The position numbers and the translations under genes were made by a program. A model generated the notes under the pieces. The model was not told the origin of the DNA, did no database searches, and saw only the letters and a program-made list of their open reading frames with translations. A stretch of 64,000 bases of DNA, from NCBI GenBank assembly GCA_037013685.1, contig CM072896.1:13899444-13963443 (forward strand). Reading direction: 5' to 3'. Origin of the DNA: Acridotheres tristis (Eukaryota; Chordata; Aves; Passeriformes; Sturnidae). Within the stretch, counting starts at the first letter, position 1. Each line of letters starts with the position of its first letter. Of the stretch, positions 39,301 to 50,117 are shown piece after piece.

Positions 39301-42300
39301 TGGCAAGAGCATCTCTTCTGGGTGACTTGATCCAGCTCCACGTGGCTTTGGCCACGTTCTCAAGTGGTGAGTGGAAAGTTGGTTAATACTGCAGGAAAGC
39401 TTGCTCTTAGCTTCATGATCTCAGAAACAGCAGAGATCCTTTTTGATTTCAGCACTCTCTGACAATGATCTGCATTCCCTGCCTCATTTTGCTACTCCAA
39501 TCCATGCTCACGTGCAAGGACAGAGAAAAATTATACTGTGCTTCTGGCATTGGTTGTCTCAGCCATATTTGGCCTATCTGTCTCATCTTCTCCCAGTGTT
39601 TGGATACCAGATTTGTCAAAGGGGCCAGATCAGATCTGTACATATGGGGTCCAGTAAATTCTAAGGGCTGGAGAGAAGATTCAGTTCATGTAATTTTCTC
39701 CACTACTTGCCTCAGAAAGGCTTCTGAAGACACCTGCTCTCCTTCTATACTCAGAGAACTCAGGATTCCCAGCACTCTTTTGGTGCTTGGCTGGTTTCCT
39801 GGAATCATCCTTCATTCCCTCTTTTTCTGACCTGTCCCTTTGTATAAACCTAAATAGGTTTTGTTATTGGTAGATTAAGAGAATGAAAGCAATTGAAAGA
39901 GAAGCCATTCTGATCATGTCATTGACCCCAGGAGCCAAGTTTGGTGGATTTTAAGGGAAAATCAAGGACGTGAATTACAATTGTGGTTATTCATCAACTC
40001 CCTGATGGCTGTTAGTCACCATGTGTACTCCACATATAGCTGGATGATTTAGTGAAGAATTGTGGAGTCAAGGACAAATCTCCTGCTGCTCTGCAGCAAG
40101 GTAGAGCTGTTATTAAAGAAAAGGTAGGCCCTGAGGATGGGCAGTGTTAGCTCAGGCCCAGTTCCTAAGGAATGGTGCTGTGATTTCCCTTGGCTGTGAC
40201 TTATCTTTGTAGAAAACAGCTACTAAAGGAACAGAAAGCAAGCTGGTAATTTAGCAGCTGGGGAGAGAATTTCTGGTGTGTTGGTTAACTGTAAGCAGGA
40301 AGCTTGGTAGAACAGCTCATAGTGCATTTACAGGGGAGGCTCTTGTGTTATTTAGAGGATGTGAGGTTGTTGTGGCATTCCTCTCTGCACAGCCCACTGG
40401 CACTAGAACATAAAGTGGTGTGGCAACTTAGCCCTTTCAGGATGGGCAAAAGACACCAGACAGTAACTGAGAACACAAAACCATCCCAGAGGAGCCCAAA
40501 GTGCTTTTGCAACCCTGGAGTCAAGTTCTGCCTGATATGTACTTGTGCCCCTGTGGCTGACTGGAGTGAGAGGAGAATGTGTTCCCAGGTCTGGAAGGGA
40601 ATGGCTTTGCTCATCAGTGGAGAGCTACCACGTGCTTTCTGTGAGAGGCACCTGGTGCTGACTTGCTAGCTTGGGATGAGAGCCTGAGGGAGGCTGGGCA
40701 CTTTGTTCCCCTGTGCAGTCTCCAAAACCTTACCCTGTCCTACTTCCACGGTTCTTTTGCAGTGTCAGCAACACCCCTTGTAAAGTGATAGAATTGGTGT
40801 TGGCTTTTGCAAGGGGAGCATCCTGAAGGTGAATAACATTTTGGGGAGGAGGACTCTGTTACATTAAGCAAACCAGTAGTGAGATGGGGCTAATTTAGCA
40901 AGCAAGGCTGCCGAGGTATTTCCCAGAGGACTGTGAAGGCATTCACCCCAAAGTCACCTTTTCAGTGTTGACCATCTCATTTCACTTGAGTGTAGCAATA
41001 CCAGGGCCCACACAATTGCAGATCAGGACAGTTGGCTAAGCAAAGTTTAAATAAGTTGTCCTTTCCAATGTGGGAGAAAGACGACTGATGAAGCTGTGTA
41101 AGATCTTCAGTGATCTATGGAAGGCACCATGGTTAGGTGATTTTCTTCATTTCCTAGCGAGCTTGCAAAAGGAAATCCTTTTGACACATGTGCTTTGTGA
41201 CACAGTGCTGCAAGGCACTGACTGTAACAGAAATATAACTGATTTACAAAGCAATGAGAGACATTCCAAGCAGATAAGTCTGTCAGTGCTATTAAAGATA
41301 AAGCTGCAAATACTGCCTCTGGTTTGGGACATAGCAAAGCCAGAGAATGCTTGTAGATTGCAGAAGGAAAATTATTATGCTGTACTTTCCTTGCTCTTAA
41401 AGCTCTTCTGAAAGCCCTCAGCAGCAGTTGCCTGAGCCAGGATGCTACAGTAGATGGAGATGTTATGTACCACACTGAGGTTCTTGTGCTCTGTAAGGAT
41501 CTCAGTGACAGTGAAGGGACTAGGAAAAACAAAGCAGAACAGCATCTCCTGCAAGCTGCATGTTTGCACTCAAGGTGCTCAACCTGGTTTGTGCCCACTG
41601 CTGTTACCTTGTAAGCAGATCCAAGAGAGGAATCCTGGTGAGTCTCCCCAGTAACATCTTGGTGAATATTTAGCAGAGCCTCGTAGGGGTGTGAGCAGAA
41701 ATGGCCCATCTAGACCCTGAGTAGCCCTTGCCAAATGTGCACTCTCAGTCCCAGAGGGTGGAACTGTTAAAACAATCTGTCCCCTGGCATATTTTTTCTC
41801 TGTGACTGCAGTTCCAGGATAGATGGCATCTTGTGCCATTTCCAAAGAGAATTTCATGTCTTTTGCACATCTGAAAATATGGACGCCGTATGGACACAGT
41901 GTGCAGTGTTAACTGGGGTGTAGCAGCAAGATGTTCTTATAGCTATCCTCTCTGTCCCCTCATCCTTCTGTTCTGCTTGTCAGCTGCTCTCAGACCTCAT
42001 CACCCACATTTTTTGGACCCTAGAGCACCTCTTTGATTTGCACTTCATATTCCATGTAGGCTTTCACCTTTCATCACTCCTATCTTAGTTTGGCTAGTAT
42101 GACTCTGGAGATAAGACTCTTGAATAAGCAGATTGGCATGCTGGTCACCCAGCATCAGTTTGGAACTGACTCTCAAACTCTTCCTGCCCAGAGCAGAGGT
42201 GCACAGCAATGCAGGGGCTCTCTCTGAAAATGTTGGTTCCAGCTCTGGGAGCAGTCTGGTCCTGTTGTGATCTCTGAGCCCTGACTGGTTTAGCCAAGCA

Positions 42301-45300
42301 GATCACTACAGACACACTGCTGCTGGTTTTGGTGCCAGAGTGGGTTTACTTGTTTGTGACAGCAGCACTCTACAGTCTCACCCTTTGAATCTGGGCTCTT
42401 TCTTTTTTTTTTTTTCCTGCTAGCACCATGAAACACCCCTTTCCATTGCCAAACAGGATTTCAGTGTGGTGGGTGGCTTCCACTAGGACACATGAAAACT
42501 GGAAAAAAACTGGGACACTACTTTTAAGATTGTTTTTAAAGAAGACTTTGGAGAAAGAAGCTGATTTCTTTTGCAAGGGGGTGCTGTCTCCCTGCAGTGT
42601 GTTCTGTCACCATGTCACAAGATTTCTAAAAGGAGCAGAATCAGTAGGACACTGGTGTATCAGTCTGCAAGGAGCAGCTTCCTTCGCTTGCATCCCATAT
42701 TTGACTAAACTGGTATCACATGGTTCAGTCTCCCCACTCTTCTCCCACCCCCTGCCTGCTTCCGCCAACAGTCCTCTCAAAATGTGCTTTGTAACTAAAG
42801 ACTCCCCTAAAGAGCTGACTCTTCCAGTTCTCCTGCGTAACAAAAACTTGTGCTGCTCATAAATAGATTTGCAATTACCAAGGGAAACAGAAGAATCTGC
42901 ACAGTCCAGATGCATCAGAGCGGCCTCTCATCCTGTCTAAAAGAAGCCTCTGAAATTCAACACACATTGCTCAGGCATAGCTGGGAGACCTCTGCCGAAA
43001 TCTTTCATTTGAGCTACATTCCAGTATTGCAGGATCTGCTGTTTGCAGCAGACTTGTCAAGGAACCTCAGAGTCCCTGTCTAGTGTCTTTACAGAAAATG
43101 AAAAAAGCTCTTTTTATTTTTGACTAGCCTGGAGTTTCATGTATTTCTTATAGCAGTTGAGGGTAAGAAATACCTGGACAGCATGAGAGATCCTGAGCTT
43201 ACAAATTAGTTTTCTGATAATAGCATCTAGTGTGTGGTTAGTGCTGTCTTAGCAATTCCAACCACTGTCTGATCGTCCAGGAGGTCAGACTCCCTTAGGT
43301 CTTGGGACTTACAGATTGGGAATAATTTCACATAGAAGAAAAAAGGCATTCTCAAGGTTATGCATCAAACAGGATGAACCTGTGAGGAAATATCTAGAGC
43401 CTTGACAATGCATACTGAGTCCTGTGGAAGGATTAAGCAGTAGAAAAGAGGGAGGCAGTAGGATCTGTGTGTGGTCCTTAGCTTTCCCTATATAATAGAT
43501 CTCATATATAAGGAAGATCCCTTCTATATATCTTCTCCCTAGGCTGCCAGAAAACTCAAGGGGGCATACAACAGTTAGTGCCAGGGTCTGGCTTGGCTCC
43601 CAGAAGACTTCCTGTGATAGGCTTCTTCTGTGTGCAAGGTTTTGGTGATTCTCCTCTGTGGAACCTTTCTGCACACCCCGTTGCTCCTGTGACCACTCTC
43701 TAGTTCCCATGCAGCAGAAGCCTCCCTGAATTCGGTGACTGCCCTGGACATCACCCCATTCAGTTTGATGAGACCAAGTTAGACTAACAGAACAGCATCT
43801 TGTTTTGCCTAGGTTTCCTTTTGGTGGCAATGGTTGCACATCTAAAGCGTCAGGAAGAAAGACTTCAAGAAGGAACCCAAAATTAGGAAGCGAATATGTT
43901 AGGAATAAATTTTTACCTTATATTTTTCTTGTGATCAGTTTCTTCAAAGACAAATCTGTGTGTTTCTCCTTATTTACAAAAAGCTACTCATGAAATAGCA
44001 GTGGATCCCAGCATACACTGCAGTGGTCATGAAATCAGTTCATCTGAAATTCTGTAATGGATGGAGAGCATCTTTGCATTGCCTTTTTTATTTTTGTTTT
44101 TTTCTAATGGGAAGAATGGTCTCTGAATCATCTGCATCAGAGTCACAGTTCATTCAAGGATGTATCCCAAATGTAGGTGTTATATAATGTAAAAATCTCT
44201 TTTCTCTGTTTTTATTCTCCTTGTATCTTAGTGCTTGAAGTAGAAATAAATCCCTTTTTCCTGACAGTGAAGAAACAGCAAAGGAATGAAGTTCTGTTGG
44301 TAGAACTCACTTGTTCTCCTGTGTTCCTCTGAATTAATGTTTAGTAAACCAACCAGCAAGCCTGGCCTACAGGTGGTGCTCCTGATTCTTACAATCCTTG
44401 CCTTTCTCCTGCTTATAAGCATACTTACCTGTTAGAATGCCAAATTTAATAGCTCGGGAAGATCTTAAATCAGTTACATGTCTAGAAAAACAGAACTTCT
44501 TTAAGGTGCTTTAGAAAGAAGTGCACCAGTGTAAAAAAAAAAAAAAAAAGTGGTGTACACCAGTCTCTCACTTAGCTTTGCCAAACAACCTTTCCCGTGT
44601 CACACAAGGTGCTACTGCAAATTATGTGTTTTGCCTGATAGCACCAAGAGGTTTCTTAAGTATCAGTGAACCTACTTTTATACCACGAGAGCTGGTCCTT
44701 CAGCTGCATTTTTTTTTGTGTGTGCTTGAGCCTACAAATTCTGGTTTGATTTTTACAGACAATTCCACAGGGCTTCTATAAATTTCATTAGATTTTCTGT
44801 AACCCTTATTGCCTCCTCCTTCCAGGTGTCCTGGGACTGAGGTGAAAGGAACACAGCTCAGGTGGGCCACTGGTGCTGCTAAGTACTTGGGTTGAGTACC
44901 AGTCTTGGTATTTTTCTCTGTATTTGCACTTACATGCTCGCTGGACTGTTACACATTCGTGGGTTGTAGAAACTTGGGAGGAAAGCTTTGTGACCGGGTA
45001 GTGTGTGCCACACAGTGTTGGCTGATGGGATTCCTTGAAATCCCTTCACATTTTAAATAGATTTGTGATCAAGGGGGCCAGTTTGAAGACACTTCAAACC
45101 CCTAAAGCCTTAGGTTATCCTGAGTTTGGCCAGCTCAACTATTTATAGAACACTCTATGCCTATTCTAAATATATGTTCCTCAAGGGGACATTATCTCAA
45201 CTCCCTGCTCCACCACTTCAGTTGGATCAGCAATGCTGCTGTGATCTGTGAGCAAAAATTCCCTCTCTTGTTCTGTGGCAGAGCTGCAGATGTTGCTAGT

Positions 45301-47900
45301 TTGGGACCTGAAGGGGAAATGCCGTGCCAAGCAGAGCTCAAGGGTTTGTATTTAAACTGCAGCCAGCCAGGTAGAAAGATATTGATGCTGTATTAGATAA
45401 TTTCCTGTATTTTTTCAATATTTCTATTCTACTGGTAGGTCTAGATTTCTGGAGAGGGAAAACCAAGTGACTTATTGACAGTGTACAGAAGGTAGGGCCT
45501 CAGATCACTGTCCTGAGTGGGAAATTTTGGGTGAGTGTAGAGGCAGGATGGGCCATCAGACCCCTTCATATTGTGAATAGCTGTGCTGCCACACAGTAAG
45601 GGCCAGTAGTACTTTAATCTTTGGGAGAAAAAATAATTGCTCCCTGTCCCTATGATGTGTTTGATCCAGACTCTGCTTCGTGGGTATTGGACTGAACTTA
45701 CAACAGAGGTGTAAAGCACTAAGGCTGCTTGCACTGGTTCAAGGACAGCATTCAGAGGCAGTGTGTCAGTAGTGTCTGCAGAATCACATCAATTTAGGTA
45801 CCCATTAGAAAACCCCTTCTGGCGACAGCAAAAGAGTGACTGCTGCTTATTTGGCCTCTGGGATGGAGAAGCCTTGCAAGACTTTGCTGCTCCACAGATC
45901 AGGGTAACACAGCTCACTGTGTGTCTAAGCCTCAGAAAATGTTTTTGAGGTTGACAGAAGCTTTTCTTAGTTATTACCCTTTGAGGATGAACAGGGCAGC
46001 ATGTGGCAAGATCGCAGAATGGGATTAGCTCAGGATTTAGCAGGAAGAGTTTCTTAGCATTCCTTTAGAGCTATTGCCTTCTATTGCAGCCCCTGGAGCT
46101 GCATGAAATGGAAGGAGTTATGTCCTTGCCTGCCTGGCAGGAAAATCATCCCAGTTCAGTGCAGCAAAGTTGATTGAGTTCAGCGCTTTTGGAGGGAATG
46201 GAACAGTGTTTTACACAGTAAAGTGTATGTAACAAGGAATTTCACAAGGGGTTTCAGGTACACTGAATATTGCCCCAGGATCCATTCTGCTTCATACAGA
46301 AGCCTCCTCCTACAGTATCCTTGGCTTTTCCAAGGAATCGGTGTCCACAGAGCTTTAGATTTTCCTCTGGTCATGGCTTACCTATATGCATGAAGATAGC
46401 ATTTTCTTGTTGCTATCCTAGCATGCAGGAAAGGACAGGTGAGTCTCTCTGAAAGCACTGCAGTGCCACTCAGCCTAGTGCAGCCCTCAGTGCCTTGGGC
46501 TGCTGCTGCTCTCTGCTAGGGTGGCCCCTCAGGGTCTGTGATCCTACAGGGATGCATTACCTCAGGAAAGGCTCTGCAGTCACTGGGACTAGGACAGGAT
46601 GGGTGCTCAGACTGTAGTGCTCATCATTTGTGTTTCAGTAAAATAACATTCCCATTCCATGTCTACCTGGGATTTCTGGGCTGAAAGTGACTGGCAGCTT
46701 TCTGGCTCACTCTGTTATGCCACTGCTGTCTCTCTAAGACTGGCTTCCTTTTAATGGAAGTTGTCCATTTGGCCATTCTTGACATAAACAAACCATATTG
46801 CCTTTCAGAATCTGGAGTCAGTAATGCATGCCAACAGAAACTAGTGCAATTGTAGTTGTTGGGAATAAATATCTATCCCTTTTGCAGTGCTTATAACAGT
46901 TTCAGCATCTCCATTCAGAATCACTGGCCTTTGTTCCCTCATGGCTGAGGTGTGGTGGCTGAATTGAGGCTGGGAAGCAACCAAAAGCATTTAACCACAA
47001 GAGGAACACCAGCAGTGAAACAGCCCAGAAAGCAGGAGCAGACTGCAGAGCAGTTGAAGTGCAGAGCTCAATTTTAAGCCTAATTTGAACACTGAATGAG
47101 GTGCTAATATCTCTGCTTCTGTGTAGAGTCTCTTCTCAGCATGCTCTTCGTGTTCTATGGACACAGTATAGTGGGGTGTATATATAGAATTCCCGGTGAA
47201 AAGCTGGCTTTGTGCAACTGGTACAGGCACTGCAGGGTGAATGTCATGTCTGGTTTTGGTGCTGAAAATAAAAATCTGTCTGTGTTCTGGGGAGCTGATC
47301 AGATATTTTATGTCATTACAGCTTGATGAGCCAGTTTCAAAGCTGGCTTCTCTAATTGCCTGATCATTTAACCTGCTCCATTTGCCCATAAGGGAAGGAT
47401 GCATTTCTTTTGTTCATGTTGCCTTGTTCATAAGTAAATGTAAAGCAGATTGTAAAATCAGACCTGCTTGAACTAACATTTGTAGCTATTCATTCACCCG
47501 TGAACAAACCAACTCCTTGATGCTGGTCCAGCTTTTTTCTACAGAAGAGAAAATAAGAACAGCAAGTCAATTAATATTCTCTTTTCTCTATGGAGTGTTG
47601 GTGAAACATCTGGACACCGTGGAAATGAATGTGAATATGGTAAAAAACTGTTTTAGAAGGTGTTTGAAAAGTTAAATTTAGTCTTGGAAGTAGCTTTGCT
47701 GTGTTTCACCAGAGGCCTTTGCTTTTTTCCATTGCTTGCAGTGTGATGTTTAGGATGTACTTAACACATTCCCAGGAATGCAGGGTAGACCCTGCCCTGA
47801 GTCAGGTGAGACCAAATGTTGTCTGAGTGCTGGGCCTGATATTTTTGCCACACCAAAAGCGATAGATACCTCTGGTTGTTTTTTTTTCCCTGCTGGGCAT
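36355..47900. other. Intronic sequence, homopolymers only
   Basis: No exon, RNA gene or clear transposon recognised. It contains T13 at 42403-42415, an A17 tract at 44533-44549 with flanking direct repeats, and a short inverted repeat at 39340-39357. Open frames of 140 to 200 codons (for example minus strand 41107-41709 and 43309-43839) have no recognisable domain. Confidence 0.5.
44521..44564 (+). repeat. Poly(A)17 flanked by near-identical direct repeats
   Basis: A run of 17 A (44533-44549) lies between gtgcaccagt (44521-44530) and gtacaccagt (44555-44564), which match at nine of ten positions. This resembles a target-site duplication around an extremely 5'-truncated retroinsertion consisting of little more than its poly(A) tail. 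Chance is possible with so short a repeat. Confidence 0.45.
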
Positions 47901-47960
47901 GGAATGGGTTTTAATCCTGGTTAAATCCTGGATCTGTTTGGCTTTTTTGAAAGGACTTCT

Positions 47961-47977
47961 CTTTCTGTCTCTTTCAG
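47961..47977 (+). other. MB21D2: MB21D2 intron 1 splice acceptor
   Basis: A pyrimidine-rich tract (ctttctgtctctttcag) ends in the AG at 47976-47977, immediately before the coding similarity begins. The exon starts with GC followed by ATG, so two bases of a Gly codon (G of exon 1 plus GC) lie in this exon. The intron is therefore phase 1. This fits the Gly-Met pair at residues 71-72 of the family protein. Confidence 0.93.
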
Positions 47978-49242
47978 GCATGGTTCAGAAGCTCGACCAG
48001 AAGCTGCCTGTCGCCAACGAGTACCTGCTGCTGTCAGGCGGCGTGCGGGAAGGTGTGGTGGACATTGACCTGGATGAGCTGAATGTTTATGCCCGGGGCA
48101 CAGACTATGACATGGACTTCACCCTGCTGGTGCCCGCGCTGAAGCTGCACGACCGCAACCAGCCGGTGACGCTGGACATGCGCCACTCAGCCCTGTGCCA
48201 CTCCTGGCTGAGCCTGCGCCTCTTCGACGAGGGAACCATCAGCAAATGGAAGGACTGCTGCACAATCGTGGACCATATCAACGGAGCTACCAATTACTTC
48301 TTCTCCCCAACAAAAGTTGCAGACTGGTTCTATGAGTCCATTAGCATTGTCCTCTCTGAGATCCAGAAAAAGCCCCAACGAGGGATGCCAAAGGTGGAGA
48401 AGGTAGAAAAGAATGGGACTATCATATCCATTATCTTGGGAGTGGGCAGCAGCCGCATGCTGTATGACATTGTCCCTGTGGTGTCCTTCAAAGGCTGGCC
48501 AGCTGTGGCACAGAGCTGGCTGATGGAGAACCACTTCTGGGATGGGAAGATCACGGAGGAGGAAGTCATAAGTGGGTTTTACTTAGTGCCTGCGTGTTCC
48601 TACAAGGGGAAGAAGGACAATGAATGGAGGCTATCATTTGCCAGGAGTGAAGTGCAGCTGAAAAAGTGCATCTCCAGCAGCCTCATGCAAGCCTACCAGG
48701 CCTGCAAAGCCATCATCATCAAACTTCTGTCCCGCCCCAAAGCCATTAGTCCATATCACCTGCGGAGCATGATGCTGTGGGCTTGTGACAGGCTGCCAGC
48801 CAGCTACCTTGCCCAGGAGGATTACGCAGCCCATTTCCTCCTGGGTCTCATAGATGATCTCCAGCACTGCTTGGTCAACAAGATGTGCCCTAACTACTTC
48901 ATCCCGCAGTGCAACATGCTGGAGCACCTCTCTGAAGACACGGTGATGCTGCACGCGCGGAAGCTGTCCTCGGTGCGCTCCGACCCCGCCGAGCACCTCC
49001 GAACTGCCATCGAGCACGTCAAGGCAGCCAACAGGCTCACCCTGGAGCTCCAGCGGCGGGGCAGCACCACCAGCATCCCCTCCCCGCAGTCCGATGGAGG
49101 GGACCCCAACCAGCCTGATGACCGATTAGCCAAAAAGTTGCAACAGCTAGTGACTGAGAACCCCGGGAAGTCCATCTCAGTCTTCATTAATCCAGATGAT
49201 GTCACAAGGCCTCACTTCAGAATTGATGATAAATTTTTCTGA
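47978..49242 (+). CDS. MB21D2: MB21D2 terminal coding exon (residues 72-491)
   Basis: This is the final coding exon of Mab-21 domain-containing protein 2, a member of the cGAS/Mab-21 nucleotidyltransferase-fold superfamily whose biochemical activity is not established. From the Met codon at 47980 it encodes 420 residues and stops with TGA at 49240-49242. Adding the 71 residues of the missing exon gives 491, the human length as I recall it. Visible landmarks in that numbering are the LLLSGG turn (residues 87-92), the Asp-Met-Asp pair at 115 and 117 (codons 48109 and 48115) and Asp234 in LYDIVP, matching the three acidic metal-binding positions of the fold. KGWP lies at 242-245. The helical C-terminal Mab-21 region includes Gln311 (codon 48697-48699), the residue I remember as recurrently mutated in human tumours. 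A Ser/Pro-rich linker (about 432-451) and a conserved FRIDDKFF end follow. There is no cGAS-type zinc thumb, signal peptide or membrane segment. The frame is open back to an ATG at 47899, but those 27 codons are intronic. Confidence 0.97.
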
Positions 49243-49391
49243 GCTTTCGTCAGTGTTTCTTGGGATTTTTATTTGTTTTGTTTTTTTAAGACTCTTGCAG
49301 TGTGCAGGTTTTTTCATTTGGTTTCCCTTGATGACTTAGTCTCTTGATTTTTACATATCCAGCATAGATTGGATCTGTTGAGAACAATCTG

Positions 49392-49397
49392 AATAAA
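49392..49397 (+). terminator. MB21D2: Proximal poly(A) signal candidate AATAAA
   Basis: Canonical hexamer about 150 nt after the stop codon. A GT/T-rich stretch follows within about 70 nt (near 49460-49475), as expected of a downstream element. Confidence 0.4.
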
Positions 49398-49971
49398 TTA
49401 TAAATCCTGGTTCTGCAGGACAGTGCAGATTTTGGAACAGTATATTACTATTTCATATGCTGCTTTGTTTTTTTTCACCCTGCCCCGTTGTCTGTGAGTA
49501 GTTTCTAAAGGAGGACCTGCATCGTAAACACAAGCCACAGTGTAATGTCGGAGTTTTTTCCAAGCTTCCATAGTTTATGTACATTGTTGGGCCGGGAGAA
49601 AGGACAGCTCACCTTCTGTTGCTTCAGAAATTCACTTTTTTTTCATGAGTTTCCATCACCCTAAAGAAATGAGGAGAGACTGGGTTGGAAAGCACTACTG
49701 GTAATTTGATGAGGCCAAATCTACTGGGCTGAAGCCCAGTTCATCTGTTCTTCACATTTCTGATATTAGGGGAGAAAGCTGACTTTAAAGATGATGATGC
49801 AGCTTTTTGGGGAAAGAGTTGTTTCTGTTTTCATCTACTTTTGAATGTAATTCTTCATTAATTGGACCTTGTACAGTCCAGAGGGTTGTTTCTGCTGCTT
49901 TTCCATGTGGAATAAGGTTATGGAATGTTAGTTTTAGTGTGTGTAATTATTCAAAGCCTTATTTAAATTCT

Positions 49972-49977
49972 ATTAAA
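49972..49977 (+). terminator. MB21D2: Distal poly(A) signal candidate ATTAAA
   Basis: The common variant hexamer ATTAAA, about 730 nt after the stop. It is followed by a TG/T-rich stretch around 50037-50053 that could serve as downstream element. Confidence 0.4.
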
Positions 49978-50094
49978 GAACATACCATTTTAAATGTAAT
50001 TGCACTAATGAAATCTCTGCCATTACCTCAGTCCCACTGTTTGTGTTTCTTTCATGAATTAGCATCTGTTATTAGGTCTCAATATCGCTGATTG

Positions 50095-50117
50095 CATGAG
50101 ACCCCTCGGGTCTCATG
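50095..50117. repeat. Perfect hairpin, 10-bp stem and 3-nt loop
   Basis: CATGAGACCC (50095-50104) and GGGTCTCATG (50108-50117) are exact reverse complements around CTC. The stem has six G/C pairs of ten. It lies about 850 nt after the MB21D2 stop codon and about 118 nt beyond the distal ATTAAA, so it may be in an extended 3' UTR or just past the transcript end. Confidence 0.93.

Larger units (their letters stand above)
1..47977 (+). other. MB21D2: MB21D2 intron 1 (3' part, 5' end outside window)
   Basis: Everything left of the splice acceptor at 47976/47977 is interpreted as the first intron of MB21D2. The family protein is 491 residues in two coding exons, as I recall the human gene. The exon seen here supplies residues 72-491, so residues 1-71 must come from an upstream exon. 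No open frame in the window resembles that N-terminal segment, on either strand, so exon 1 lies to the left and the intron is longer than 47.9 kb. A long first intron (above 100 kb in human, from memory) fits. Other transcripts, such as lncRNAs or an alternative first exon, could lie inside and would not be recognised by reading alone. Confidence 0.8.
49243..49995 (+). other. MB21D2: MB21D2 3' UTR (end approximate)
   Basis: AT-rich, T-run-rich sequence follows the stop codon without further coding potential. Two poly(A) signal candidates occur: AATAAA at 49392-49397 (about 150 nt after the stop) and ATTAAA at 49972-49977 (about 730 nt after). The true cleavage sites cannot be fixed by eye, and longer isoforms could include the hairpin at 50095-50117. 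Confidence 0.6.

Noticed and set aside
41107..41709. 200-codon minus-strand open frame
   Set aside because: No domain and no conserved-looking motif. Judged chance.
47899..47977. ATG at 47899 as the true MB21D2 start
   Set aside because: Family similarity begins exactly after a strong acceptor at 47976/47977, and the family has 71 further N-terminal residues of different sequence.
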